A stretch of 9,622 nt of DNA from an uncultured Aquincola sp. Lineage in GTDB: Bacteria; Pseudomonadota; Gammaproteobacteria; Burkholderiales; Burkholderiaceae. The notes under the pieces were generated by a model. That model worked only from the letters and a program-made list of their open reading frames with translations, searched no databases and was not told the origin of the DNA. Position 1 is the first letter of the stretch, and each line of letters opens with the position of its first letter. The translations under genes and the position numbers were made by a program. The DNA lies in assembly GCA_937883885.1 (NCBI GenBank), contig CAKZXL010000962.1, positions 1-9,622 of the forward strand. The letters run 5' to 3'. Positions 1-8,400 of this stretch are shown here, in pieces.

Positions 1-3000
1 GGCGGCCTGGGGCGGCAACAGCGCCTCGGCGGGCTCGTCGGCCAGCGACAGGAAGGACGGCTCTTCGGGCGCGGCTTCGGCAGCCCAGGGGATGTCGAGC
101 GCTTCGGGCGCCAGCACCGGCGGCACTTCAGCCAGCACTTCAGCCGGCAGGTCGAAGGCGGGCGCCGGCATCGGCACCAGCTCGGGCAGCGGCGCAGGCG
201 GGGCCGAGGCGGGTGGCTCGCTGCTCAGCGGCTCGCCGCGTTGCAGCGCCTCGAAGGTGGTGTTGATCGCATCGACGCGGGCTTCCAGCGCCTCCACGTC
301 GGCGCGTTGCAGGCTGGGGCGGGCCAGCAGGTGCTCGATGGCGGTTTCCAGCCGGTGCGCCATCTCGCCCAGGCGCATGGCGCCGGCCAGGCGGGCACCG
401 CCCTTGAGCGTGTGCAGCGTGCGCATGCAGGCGGCCGGGCCATCGGGCCCGTCAGGCTGCTCGGCCCAGTCGCGCAGGCGGGCGGCCAGCTGCGGCAGCA
501 GCTCCTGCGCCTCTTCCTCGAAGATGGGCCACAGGTCGGCATCCACCGCGTCCACGGCGTCGATGCTGTCCTCGTCGTCCAGCGCCTGCGCGGTGGCGTG
601 CGGCGGCTGCAGCGGCGGCGCGGGCGGCAGCGGCACCAGCGCGGCGGCGCCGTCCAGCGTGCTGTCGAACCGGCTGTCCGGCGGGCTGTCCAGGGCGCCC
701 GGCAGCGTGCCGGCACCCGAGTCGGGCGGCAGCTCGGCATAGGCCGGCGCGGCGGCCTCGGCCAGTTCGCGCTCGCAGGCCTGCAGCCGCTCAACCAGGT
801 CGGCCGACGGGCTGCGCAGGAAGCCGGCGGCAAACTGGTGCAGCAGCTGGCGGATCTCGTCGCTGGCCTCGTTGAACAGGCGCGAGGTGGGCCCATCGCC
901 CTGCCCCAGCGCCTGGCTGTGGGCCAGCGTGTGTTCCAGCAGGCGGGCCAGCTGCGACAGATCGGCAAAGCCCACCGTGGCCGAATTGCCGGCCAGCGAA
1001 TGCGCCAGCGCCACGGCCGCTTCGCCCACCGGGCGGTGCAACTCCAGCGCCCATTCGGCCAGCTCGATGCCCAGGCGGCGCGACTGCTCGTCGGCCTCGG
1101 CCAGGAAGATGTTGAACAGCGCCAGCGGCACCTGCAGCTCGCCGATGTACTTGAACTCGTCGGGCGGCGTGGGCGCCGGCAGCGGCTCGGCGGTGGCCGC
1201 TCCTGGCTCGCCCAGGTGGAACTCAGGCCACGCGTCCACCAGCATCGAGACTTCGGGTGCGGGCAGCGGCGCGTCGGGCAGGGGCTCAGGCTCGGGCTGG
1301 GCCGCGGTCGGGGCCTGCGCCGGCTCGCCATCGTCCTCGGCCAGCGCCGGCAGCAGCGGCATCGGCGAGGTCATCAAGGGCTCGATCAGCGGTGGCGGTG
1401 CGGGCGGCAACGGCTCGGCGGCCGATGCCGGCGCCGGGCTGCCGAAGTCGAGGCCGAAGTCCAGGTCCAGCGCGTCGGCCGAGGGCAGGTCGGGCACCGC
1501 GGCCAGCAGCGCCGTGGTGTCGGCCACCGGCGGCGCGGCAGGCGGCAGCGGCAGCGTGGGCAGCACCAGCGGCGGGCGGCGGTCCAGCGGCTCGGTGAGC
1601 ACGCCTTCCAGCGCGCCGTGCTCCGACTGCGTGCCGGCGTCGATCAAGGGCACCGGGCCGCTGAGGAAGGCCGAGTCGTCGTTCGCTTCCGGCAACGCCG
1701 GCAGGGCCGCGGGCAGGAAAAGCGGCTCGCGCAGGCCTTGCAGCCGCAGTGCATCGGCGGCCTGCTGCACCGGCGCGGCGGCGTGGCCGCCGTCACGGCG
1801 GTCGGCCACCGCCTGCACCCAGTCGCCCAGGTAGTCCAGCAGCTCGCCGGTCAGCGCCAGCAGCTCGTCGTCGGCCGGCGCCGGGCTGGCCAGGCGCGCG
1901 TTGTACAGCTGCTCGGCCGCCCAGGCGGCTTCGCCGAACTCGTTCAGGCCGACCATGCGGCCGCTGCCCTTGAGGGTGTGGAACGCGCGGCGCAGCGTGG
2001 TCAGGCGGCCCAGGTCGTCGCGGTGCAGGGCCAGGCCTTGCAAGGCTTCGGCGGCGCCCAGCAGCACGTCGCGCGCTTCTTCGAGGAACACCTCGCGCAG
2101 CTCGTCGTCCTCCTCCTGCGCGGGGGGTTGCGGGTCGGCAGGCTGGGCCGGGGCCGGCATGGCCGACAGCGGCGGCAGCGCGAGGTCCAGCGGCGCCTCG
2201 GCCGGCTCGGGCACCGCGGGCATCGCGGCCGTGGTCTCGGGGTCCAGGTCGGGCAGCGTGAGCGACAGCGGGGCTTCGTCCGCCAGCGCCACCGCGGGCA
2301 GCGGTGTGTCGGGTGCAGGCTCGGGCGTGGGCAGGGGCGCCAGGTCCGGCGGCAGATCGAGCGACAGGTCCGGCAAGGCCGGCAGTTCGGGCAGCTCGGG
2401 CAGCACCGGCGCCGGCGGCTCGGCCGGCGTGGGCAGCGGCTCGGGCACCAGGTCGGGCATGGGCACCGCAGCCGCCTCGGCGGCGACCGCGGGTGCGGCC
2501 ATGCGGTGGGCCACGCCGCTGCCCACGGTGGAGCGCAGCAGGCCGCTGTCGACATCAAACGCGAACAGCGACTTGGCCACCTGCGGCTGCACGCTGAGCA
2601 TGTCGATCAGGAAGCCCAGCAGGCCGAGGTTGGCGGCCAGGCGGTCGAACAGCGGCTGCTGCGCAGCGCCGGCCGCGCCGCCCTGCAGCAGCAGGTCGAC
2701 GTCTTCGCGCATGCGCAGCACGGCCTGCGACGCCTGGTCGAAGCCCAGCACCGACAGCACGCCGCGCATGGCCTGCAGCTGGCCGGGCACCGGCACCAGC
2801 GGGTCGGTGTCCTGCGGCGCGCGGAAGAAAAGGTCGATCTGCTTTTCGCTCTCGGCCAGCGCGGCGCGCAGTTCCTGCACCACGCTGCCCATGGTCTGGC
2901 GGTCGGACACGCGCCGGTACAGCGCCTCGATCCACGGCTCCAGCGGCTGCGCGGGGGCGCCGCCGCGGGCGGCTTCGATGCGTTCGGCCAGGCGCTGCAC

Positions 3001-4278
3001 ACGGTCGATCTCGTCGGGCCGGTCGAAGTCGGCGTCTTCCAGCGCCGCATCGACGTACAGCACGCTGGTGGCCACCTCCATGGCCAAGCCGGCGGGCGGG
3101 GCTGCGCCGCGGTCGGCGGTGTCGGCCACCGCGTCGTGCAGCGCCGCGGCCAGCCGCTCGCCGCCTGGGAACAGCCGGCGCAGCGATTCGCCCACCAGCG
3201 CAAACAGCTCGCCGATGCCGCCCAGCCGGTGCAGCTCGCCGCCGGCCACGGCCGACCAGGCGTCGCGCGCCACCGCCACGCGCTTGCGCGCCTGCGACAC
3301 CCAGGCCGGGTCGAAGCGGCCCAGGCGGCTGCTGTCGTACTCGGCCGCTGGCTCGGGCGGCAGGCTCCAGGCGGCCTGCACGGCGGCCAGCCGCGGCGCG
3401 TCGCCGGCGTCGGCCAGCGCCTGGGCGCAGAAGAACAGCAGGTCGTGCGCCAGGCGCTGCACCGCGTCGCCCTGCGTCAGCGCGTCGGGGTTGCGCTCAC
3501 CGGCGCGCAACTGCGCCAGCAGCCGCGACGCCATGCGCTTGGTGTGCATGTCGGTGCGCAGCAGGCGGCGGCCCTGCGCCTCGAAGAAGGTGGCGGCCAG
3601 CTTCCACAGGGTGGCCGCGTGCAGGTGGCGGCTGCCGGCGCCCAGGCCGGCGAACAGGTCGCTGAGCTGCTGCGCGGCCGGGCCTTCGGGCTGGCGCATC
3701 AGCGCCAGCGTCTGCAGCTCGGCCTCGGCGCGGGCGTCCGCATCCAGCGGGCGCGGGCGCGCGCTGGCATCGGCCGGCAGCTCGCGCCAGCGCCACTCCA
3801 CCGGCCACAGGTCGGCCGGATGCACCCGCTCGGCGCCGGCCATCTCCTGCACCGCGCGGTACTGCGGAAACAGCAGCAGCGGCGACACCGGCTTGCCGGC
3901 CAGCAGCCGCTGCAGGTAGTCCAGCAGCGCGAAGGAAGCGAACTCCAGCGTGTCCACCGCCGCCGCGCTGAGCTTGCGCTGGCGCAGCAGCTGGGCCAGC
4001 GCCGACTCGGATGCGCGCAGCAGCACCGCCGCCGACGGCAGGCCGATCAGCTCCAGCGCACCCACGCCCTGGTGCAGGTGCTGCTGGGCCTGGCGCGTGA
4101 GTGCCGGGTCGGTGGCGGCGCCTTCGCCGGCCAGCGCGGCTTCCTTCAGGTGGCGGCGCAGCAGCTTGTGCGCCGTTTCCAGCGAGCGGCGCAGTTCCTC
4201 GTGCACCCAGGACAGCGCGGTGAGGTCTTCGGTGTGGTCGCGCGACAGCGGCGCGGTGGGGAGCATGGCAGCGGACAT
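1..4278 (-). CDS. chpA: ChpA/PilL-type chemotaxis hybrid histidine kinase, 3' part missing (runs off left edge)
   Basis: This is the central kinase of the Pil-Chp system, a CheA-like cytoplasmic protein that signals from PilJ/PilI to PilG/PilH. The frame is open from ATG at 4278 to base 1, giving 1426 codons. Residues 1-150 resemble the FimL-like N-terminus of ChpA, with a pseudo-Hpt stretch around H69 (LHQGVGALEL). Three Hpt domains follow: HTLKGSGR with H767, HSLAGNSATVG with H1093 (degenerate) and HTLKGGARLAG with H1289. Pro/Ala/acid-rich linkers separate them, at about 590-718, 850-1035, 1165-1233 and from 1345 on. The CheA catalytic, CheW-like and receiver domains expected in this family would lie beyond the window. 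The start is 20 bp after the pilJ stop; the gap is pyrimidine-rich with no Shine-Dalgarno sequence, so translation may be coupled to pilJ. A second in-frame ATG lies four codons in. The family and role are clear; the exact start is less sure. Confidence 0.93.
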   Translation of the reverse strand, partial: MSAAMLPTAPLSRDHTEDLTALSWVHEELRRSLETAHKLLRRHLKEAALAGEGAATDPALTRQAQQHLHQGVGALELIGLPSAAVLLRASESALAQLLRQRKLSAAAVDTLEFASFALLDYLQRLLAGKPVSPLLLFPQYRAVQEMAGAERVHPADLWPVEWRWRELPADASARPRPLDADARAEAELQTLALMRQPEGPAAQQLSDLFAGLGAGSRHLHAATLWKLAATFFEAQGRRLLRTDMHTKRMASRLLAQLRAGERNPDALTQGDAVQRLAHDLLFFCAQALADAGDAPRLAAVQAAWSLPPEPAAEYDSSRLGRFDPAWVSQARKRVAVARDAWSAVAGGELHRLGGIGELFALVGESLRRLFPGGERLAAALHDAVADTADRGAAPPAGLAMEVATSVLYVDAALEDADFDRPDEIDRVQRLAERIEAARGGAPAQPLEPWIEALYRRVSDRQTMGSVVQELRAALAESEKQIDLFFRAPQDTDPLVPVPGQLQAMRGVLSVLGFDQASQAVLRMREDVDLLLQGGAAGAAQQPLFDRLAANLGLLGFLIDMLSVQPQVAKSLFAFDVDSGLLRSTVGSGVAHRMAAPAVAAEAAAVPMPDLVPEPLPTPAEPPAPVLPELPELPALPDLSLDLPPDLAPLPTPEPAPDTPLPAVALADEAPLSLTLPDLDPETTAAMPAVPEPAEAPLDLALPPLSAMPAPAQPADPQPPAQEEDDELREVFLEEARDVLLGAAEALQGLALHRDDLGRLTTLRRAFHTLKGSGRMVGLNEFGEAAWAAEQLYNARLASPAPADDELLALTGELLDYLGDWVQAVADRRDGGHAAAPVQQAADALRLQGLREPLFLPAALPALPEANDDSAFLSGPVPLIDAGTQSEHGALEGVLTEPLDRRPPLVLPTLPLPPAAPPVADTTALLAAVPDLPSADALDLDFGLDFGSPAPASAAEPLPPAPPPLIEPLMTSPMPLLPALAEDDGEPAQAPTAAQPEPEPLPDAPLPAPEVSMLVDAWPEFHLGEPGAATAEPLPAPTPPDEFKYIGELQVPLALFNIFLAEADEQSRRLGIELAEWALELHRPVGEAAVALAHSLAGNSATVGFADLSQLARLLEHTLAHSQALGQGDGPTSRLFNEASDEIRQLLHQFAAGFLRSPSADLVERLQACERELAEAAAPAYAELPPDSGAGTLPGALDSPPDSRFDSTLDGAAALVPLPPAPPLQPPHATAQALDDEDSIDAVDAVDADLWPIFEEEAQELLPQLAARLRDWAEQPDGPDGPAACMRTLHTLKGGARLAGAMRLGEMAHRLETAIEHLLARPSLQRADVEALEARVDAINTTFEALQRGEPLSSEPPASAPPAPLPELVPMPAPAFDLPAEVLAEVPPVLAPEALDIPWAAEAAPEEPSFLSLADEPAEALLPPQAA

Positions 4279-4298
4279 GAGAAGGAGCGCCCGCGGCG

Positions 4299-6743
4299 TC
4301 AGTTGATCTTGAACCGGGCCACCGACAGGCTCAGTTCCTCGGCGGTGCGCGACAGCTCGCGCACCATCTGGGAGGTGGAACGGGTGCCTTCGCCGGTCTG
4401 CTCGGTCACCGCGAAGATGTGCTGGATGTTGGCCGCCACCACGTTGGCGCCCTGCGCCTCACTCAGCGCCTGGGCCGAGATCTGCGCGATCAGCTCGGCC
4501 AGGCGGCGGGTCACGCGCTCGATGTCGGCCAGCGCCGAGCCGGCGTTGTCGGACAGCCGCGTGCTTTCCACCACGCCCTGGGTCGATTGCTCCATCGCCG
4601 CCACCGCGTCCTGGGTGTCGGCCTGGATGGTGCGCACCAGCGCGGCGATCTGCCGCGTGGCATCGGCCGAACGTTCGGCCAGGCGCTGCACTTCTTCGGC
4701 CACCACGGTGAAGCCGCGGCCCGCCTCGCCGGCCGAAGCGGCCTGGATGGCGGCGTTCAGCGCCAGCACGTTGGTCTGCTCGGTGATGTCGGAGATCAGC
4801 TCGGTGATCTCGCCGATCTCCTGCGAGCTTTCGCCCAGGCGCTTGATGCGCTTGGAGGTTTCCTGGATCTGGTCGCGCATGGTGTTCATGCCGCCGATGG
4901 TGTTCTGCACCGCGGCGCGGCCCGATTCGGCCGCCGCCAGCGACTGGCGGGCCACTTCGGCCGTCTGCTGCGCCTGGGCCGACACCTCGTTGATGCGGCC
5001 GGCCATCTGCAGCACGGCTTCGCCGGTTTCATGGATCTCGCGCAGCTGCTCGGTGGAGGCGGCCAGCAGCTCGGTGGAGGTGTCTTCCACTTTCTGCGTG
5101 GTCTGCCCCAGCCGGGTGGCGGCCGACTGCACCTGGGCCACCAGCGTGCGCAGCTCTTCGACCGTGTAGTTCACCGAATCGGCGATGGCGCCGGTGATGT
5201 CTTCGGTGACGGTGGCCTGCTGCGTCAGGTCGCCTTCGGCCACCAGCTGCAGCTCGTTCATCAGCCGCAGGATGGCGGCCTGGTTGGCATCGTTCACGCG
5301 CTTGGCCTGCTGCTCCTGCCGCTCGGCGGCGGCGCGCTGGCGCTGGGCCAGGCGGGCCTGCTCGGCCTGGTCGCGCACGTACAGCCGCACGAAGCCACCA
5401 CCGCCCAGCAGCGCCAGCAGCAGGCCGCCGCCGATCAGCGGCAGCGCCGCGCCAAGGCCGGCCGGTGCACCGCCCAGCCGGCCCTGCAGGCCTTCCAGGC
5501 CCTGGCGCAGCGGCTCGATGTCGGCCATGGCCGCAGCTTCGGCCTTGCGGGCTTCCACCACCGCCTGCAGCCGCGGCAGCAGCGCTTCCACCGGCTGGCG
5601 CACCGGCTCATAGGCGGCCAGCAGCGCGCCGATGCGCTCGCGCACCGCCGCGTCGCGGCTGCCGGGCAGGTTGAGTTCGGCATTGCCGTCCTGCAGCGCC
5701 AGAGCGGTGTCGCGCAGCGCGGGCAGGTCACGGCCCAGCGCGAGCACGGCCTCGGCACTCAGGCCTTCGGGCGAAAGGAACTCGCCCGCGCTGCGGCCCA
5801 GCCGCTGCGTGAGCATGGTGAGCTGGCTGGCGGCCAGCAGTTCGGCCGGCGTGGCACCGGCCTGGGCCTTGGCCGCCACCACGGCCTGCGCCGCTTCCAG
5901 CAGCTGGCCCGACTGGCGGGCCAGCCGGCGCAGCGCCTGGCCGGCCTGGGTCAGCGCCTCGCGCTGGGCCAGCACGGCCTGGGTGTTCTTGCCGATGCGG
6001 TCGGCCAGCGGCAGCAGGGCCGCCGCGTCGTCGCGCAGCGGCTCGGGCACGCTGGCGGCCACCGACTGCAGCGCGCTGCCCAGCTGCTGCGCACTGTCCT
6101 GGCTGTCCACCAGCGCGGCGGGCTGGCCCAGCACCGCCTGCGGCAGTGCACGCGCCAGCCGCTGCGACTGCACCAGCGCCTGGCTGGCACCGGCCACCTG
6201 GTCGGCGCCGCGGTTGGCAGCGCCCAGCGCCAGCACCACGCCCACGATCAGCATCAGCAGCCCGCCCAGCATCAGCAGGCCCAGCACGCGCTGCTGGCGC
6301 GCCACCGGCCAGCGGCCGATCAGCGGCAGGCCACTGCCGGCGGGGGCGGCTTCGGATTCGGGCTCTTCCAGGCGGCTTTCGGTCTCGTCGTCCTGCAGGC
6401 CGGCGGGCTGGCTTTCGGCCACCAGTGCGGCCGGGCGCGGCGGCACCGGCGCGGGCGCAGGCACAGGGGCCGGTGCGCCCACCGGCGGTGCCAGCCCCGC
6501 GCCCGTGCGCGGAAAGCTGGTCGCGGTGATGGCAAAGGGGTCCACCTCTTCGGCCGCCGGGGCGCGGGCCGGGGCGCTGGCGGCAGCCGCACGCGGCGTG
6601 CCGACGTCCATGTCGAGGTCGATGTCCGCGGCCTCGCCGTGGGTGGTGGTGCGGCCGAAGTCCTCGCCGATCTGGGTGGCCGGACCTTCCGCATCTGCCG
6701 CCTGCCCACCGCCCTTGGCCTTGTACTGATCGAGAAAACTCAT
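4299..6743 (-). CDS. pilJ: PilJ, type IV pilus methyl-accepting chemotaxis transducer
   Basis: An 814-residue inner-membrane chemoreceptor that feeds the ChpA kinase through PilI. Residues 1-148 form a long low-complexity cytoplasmic extension, Pro/Ala-rich at 85-105 and acidic at 117-132. TM1 is about 153-175 and TM2 about 431-450. The periplasmic part between them carries two PilJ-type sensor repeats, each with an SQRLAR/TQRLGR-like helix (about 193-198 and 312-317). A HAMP-like segment runs to about 535, then the coiled-coil signalling domain, whose hairpin tip (about 654-690) reads [16 protein letters not shown] and [16 protein letters not shown]. The Q and S in the tip replace the E and R of classical receptors, as in known PilJ proteins. 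The C-terminus ends in FKIN, so there is no CheR-tethering pentapeptide. The gene lies 33 bp after pilI, with GGTGA four bases before the ATG as a short-spaced ribosome site. The assignment is secure. Confidence 0.95.
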   Translation of the reverse strand: MSFLDQYKAKGGGQAADAEGPATQIGEDFGRTTTHGEAADIDLDMDVGTPRAAAASAPARAPAAEEVDPFAITATSFPRTGAGLAPPVGAPAPVPAPAPVPPRPAALVAESQPAGLQDDETESRLEEPESEAAPAGSGLPLIGRWPVARQQRVLGLLMLGGLLMLIVGVVLALGAANRGADQVAGASQALVQSQRLARALPQAVLGQPAALVDSQDSAQQLGSALQSVAASVPEPLRDDAAALLPLADRIGKNTQAVLAQREALTQAGQALRRLARQSGQLLEAAQAVVAAKAQAGATPAELLAASQLTMLTQRLGRSAGEFLSPEGLSAEAVLALGRDLPALRDTALALQDGNAELNLPGSRDAAVRERIGALLAAYEPVRQPVEALLPRLQAVVEARKAEAAAMADIEPLRQGLEGLQGRLGGAPAGLGAALPLIGGGLLLALLGGGGFVRLYVRDQAEQARLAQRQRAAAERQEQQAKRVNDANQAAILRLMNELQLVAEGDLTQQATVTEDITGAIADSVNYTVEELRTLVAQVQSAATRLGQTTQKVEDTSTELLAASTEQLREIHETGEAVLQMAGRINEVSAQAQQTAEVARQSLAAAESGRAAVQNTIGGMNTMRDQIQETSKRIKRLGESSQEIGEITELISDITEQTNVLALNAAIQAASAGEAGRGFTVVAEEVQRLAERSADATRQIAALVRTIQADTQDAVAAMEQSTQGVVESTRLSDNAGSALADIERVTRRLAELIAQISAQALSEAQGANVVAANIQHIFAVTEQTGEGTRSTSQMVRELSRTAEELSLSVARFKIN

Positions 6744-6776
6744 GACTTCACCCCGGGGCTGATAGGTGCTCGGGCG

Positions 6777-7328
6777 CTAATGGCCCGCGATGGCAAGGAA
6801 CTGCGGATCGTCCGCCAGGGCCGAGAGCAGGATTTCCTGCCAGGCGCGACCGTCGGCGTCGCGGTAGCGGGCGCCGGCAAACGCCGGCAGCACCGGCCCT
6901 GGCACCTCTTCGGCAGGCAACATCTCACGCTTGAGCTGGCTTTCGTTGCGCAGGCCCGCCAGCCGCTCGACCAGCAGCGCGCAGTTCAGGCCGCTGGCAC
7001 CGCCCAGCGCCACCAGGCGGGCCGGGTCGCGGGTGCCTTCGCGGGCGGTCTCGGTGCGGCCCAGGCCCAGGAAGGCGGCCAGGTCGACCACGCCGTACAG
7101 CCCGCCGCGCAGGTTGGCCACGCCCACGAACCAGGGCCGCGCATGCGGCACCGGCAGCAGCGGCGTCAGCGGAAAGATCTCGCCGGCCTGCTGCAGCGGA
7201 AACAGCAGCCCGTGGCCGCGGCATTCCACCGCCAGCCAGGAGGCCACCTGCTGCTGCTGGTCGCGCGCGGCCTGCAGCCGGTCGGCCAGGCGGGCATGCA
7301 GCTCGTGCAGGGCTTCGCGGTCGGCCAT
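6777..7328 (-). CDS. pilI: PilI, CheW-like adaptor of the pilus chemosensory system
   Basis: A 183-residue cytoplasmic CheW-domain protein expected to couple the PilJ receptor to the ChpA kinase. The CheW fold spans about residues 30-170. The diagnostic segment GVANLRGGLYGVVDL (69-83) matches the family's NLRG..VVDL core. A short charged, Gln-rich helix (1-28) precedes it, which is common in PilI. The gene starts with ATG 12 bp after the pilH stop and ends with TAG; the upstream bases give only a weak ribosome site, consistent with coupling to pilH. Its place between pilH and pilJ separates it from generic flagellar CheW proteins. A general CheW label would be the only alternative. Confidence 0.93.
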   Translation of the reverse strand: MADREALHELHARLADRLQAARDQQQQVASWLAVECRGHGLLFPLQQAGEIFPLTPLLPVPHARPWFVGVANLRGGLYGVVDLAAFLGLGRTETAREGTRDPARLVALGGASGLNCALLVERLAGLRNESQLKREMLPAEEVPGPVLPAFAGARYRDADGRAWQEILLSALADDPQFLAIAGH

Positions 7329-7340
7329 CGTCGGTGCCGC

Positions 7341-7706
7341 TCAGTCGAAGGCGCGGATCTTGGCGACCAGCTCTTCCACGTCCACCGGCTTGACGACGTA
7401 GTCGCGCGCGCCCTGGCGCTGCGCCCACACCTTGTCGGTCTGCTGGTTCTTGCTGGTGCACATGATCACGGGCACGCTGGAAAAGCGCGGGTCGCGGGTG
7501 ATCAGCCGGGTGAGCTGGAAGCCGTTCTGGCCGGGCATCACCACGTCCATCAGGATCAGGTCGGGCAGGTCTTCGCCCAGGCGGCGGAAGGCCTCGTCGC
7601 CGTTCTCGGCGGTGCGCACCGCATAGCCGCGGCGGCCCAGCAGGTCCGACAGGTGGTAGAGCTCGGTCTTGGAATCGTCCACCACCAGGATCTTGCGGAT
7701 CGTCAT
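7341..7706 (-). CDS. pilH: PilH, CheY-like single-domain response regulator
   Basis: A 121-residue stand-alone receiver domain with no output domain, expected to accept phosphate from ChpA and to modulate pilus retraction or act as a phosphate sink. All active-site residues are visible: acidic pair D10/D11 (VVDDS), phospho-acceptor D54 (LILMDVVMPG), T84 (IMCTSK) and K106 (VVKPVD). It lies 26 bp downstream of pilG and starts at ATG with GAGGAA seven bases upstream, a good ribosome site. The choice of PilH rather than PilG rests on gene order and on the PilH-like CTSKNQQTDK segment after strand 4. Which receiver drives extension and which retraction cannot be read from sequence. Confidence 0.92.
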   Translation of the reverse strand: MTIRKILVVDDSKTELYHLSDLLGRRGYAVRTAENGDEAFRRLGEDLPDLILMDVVMPGQNGFQLTRLITRDPRFSSVPVIMCTSKNQQTDKVWAQRQGARDYVVKPVDVEELVAKIRAFD

Positions 7707-7732
7707 GTCGATGTTCCTCGGCGGCGCCGGCC

Positions 7733-8161
7733 TCAGGCGGGCCGCCGGTACTGCGCCACCGCGCGGAGCAGCTGTTCCTTGGTGAACGGCTTGGTGAGGT
7801 AGTCGTCCGAGCCCACCATGCGGCCGCGCGCCTTGTCGAACAGGCCGTCCTTGGACGACAGCATGATCACCGGCACATGGGCAAAGCGCGGGTTGCGCTT
7901 GATGATGGCGCAGGTCTGGTAGCCGTCCAGCCGCGGCATCAGGATGTCGCAGAAGATCAGCTCGGGCTCGTGGTCGTTGACCTTGGCCAGCGCGTCGAAG
8001 CCGTCTTCGGCCAGCACCACCTCGTGCCCGCCCTGGCGCAGAAAGATCTCGGCGCTGCGGCGGATGGTGTTGCTGTCGTCGATCACCAGCACCTTGGCCG
8101 CCGTGGCCGGGGCCGCGGTCTCGACGAGGGTGGGGAACGGGTCGCTCACAGGCTCGCTCAC
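7733..8161 (-). CDS. pilG: PilG, CheY-like response regulator (GTG start)
   Basis: A 142-residue receiver-only protein, the other phosphorylation target of ChpA in pilus control. A flexible tail of about 22 residues precedes the receiver. Active-site residues are D28/D29 (VIDDS), phospho-acceptor D72 (IFCDILMP), S102 (IMLSSK) and K124 (LTKPF). I chose the GTG at 8161 because AAGGAG lies eight bases upstream (8170-8175) and the resulting length fits PilG. The longest reading of this frame, from ATG at 8251, would overlap the rubredoxin gene by 41 bp and add 30 atypical residues, so it is unlikely. A second in-frame GTG lies four codons downstream. Context: 49 bp after the rubredoxin stop and 26 bp before pilH. 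Confidence 0.93.
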   Translation of the reverse strand: MSEPVSDPFPTLVETAAPATAAKVLVIDDSNTIRRSAEIFLRQGGHEVVLAEDGFDALAKVNDHEPELIFCDILMPRLDGYQTCAIIKRNPRFAHVPVIMLSSKDGLFDKARGRMVGSDDYLTKPFTKEQLLRAVAQYRRPA

Positions 8162-8169
8162 GGGCGAAT

Positions 8170-8175
8170 CTCCTT
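8170..8175 (-). promoter_or_regulatory. Ribosome binding site of pilG, deciding a GTG start
   Basis: The minus strand reads AAGGAG, eight bases before GTG at 8161. It is the best Shine-Dalgarno match in the cluster and it fixes the pilG start downstream of the rubredoxin gene. A six-codon frame (MKEIRP, ATG at 8178) covers this site and stops with TGA overlapping the pilG GTG. It is probably chance. Confidence 0.7.
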
Positions 8176-8193
8176 CATGCACGTCCGTGCCCG

Positions 8194-8212
8194 GACCGGC
8201 CGCGGGCCGGTC
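8194..8212 (-). other. Perfect GC-rich stem-loop at the end of the rubredoxin gene
   Basis: GACCGGCC and GGCCGGTC form a perfect 8-bp inverted repeat around a 3-base loop, beginning inside the rubredoxin TGA stop. No T-tract follows on the minus strand, so it does not look like a full intrinsic terminator. It could be a partial attenuator, or a 3'-end stabiliser that sets rubredoxin expression apart from pilG. The structure is seen directly; the function is inferred. Confidence 0.45.
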
Positions 8213-8384
8213 AGATCTGGACCATCTCGAAGTCTTCCTTGCGCGCGCCACACTCGGGGCACACCCAGTTCATGGGCACGTCGGCCCATTTCGTACCCGG
8301 CGCGATGCCGTGTTCGGGGTCGCCGGCGGACTCGTCGTAGATCCAGCCGCAGATCAGGCACATCCAGGTTGCAGGGTCGCTCAC
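8211..8384 (-). CDS. Rubredoxin (GTG start)
   Basis: A 57-residue small iron protein that carries single electrons in the cytoplasm. The two CxxC knuckles that bind the Fe are present: C9/C12 (CLICGW) and C42/C45 (CPECGA), with the conserved IYDE turn and a WADVP...W core. Start: GTG at 8384 gives the usual eight residues before the first Cys. The ATG at codon 8 would remove the first strand, and an in-frame stop lies three codons upstream of the GTG. No Shine-Dalgarno sequence precedes it. It is the first gene of the cluster, 49 bp before pilG, and is divergent from the thiD-like gene. The partner reductase and acceptor are not in the window, and a functional link to pili is unproven. The protein identity is secure; the symbol rubA would be by analogy only. 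Confidence 0.93.
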   Translation of the reverse strand: MSDPATWMCLICGWIYDESAGDPEHGIAPGTKWADVPMNWVCPECGARKEDFEMVQI

Positions 8385-8400
8385 GTTATGCAGTCAATCA

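Noticed and set aside
5040..5095. Short direct repeat (CTCGGTGGAGG twice) in pilJ
   Set aside because: It encodes two similar helix turns (STELL and STEQL) in the coiled-coil signalling domain, an ordinary pattern for this family.
241..5169. A plus-strand open frame of 1642 codons opposite chpA and pilJ
   Set aside because: It is codon-aligned antisense to chpA. In GC-rich DNA the sense frame rarely contains TTA, CTA or TCA, so the antisense frame stays open. Its Arg/Gln/Gly/His-rich composition matches no family, while the minus strand encodes clear ChpA domains.
6750..6760. CCCCGGGG palindrome between pilI and pilJ
   Set aside because: An 8-bp GC palindrome is expected by chance at this base composition and has no loop or T-tract to make it a terminator.
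4419..7802. A plus-strand open frame of 1127 codons opposite pilJ, pilI and pilH
   Set aside because: Same composition artefact: low-complexity translation, no recognisable domains, and it crosses three well-supported genes on the other strand.
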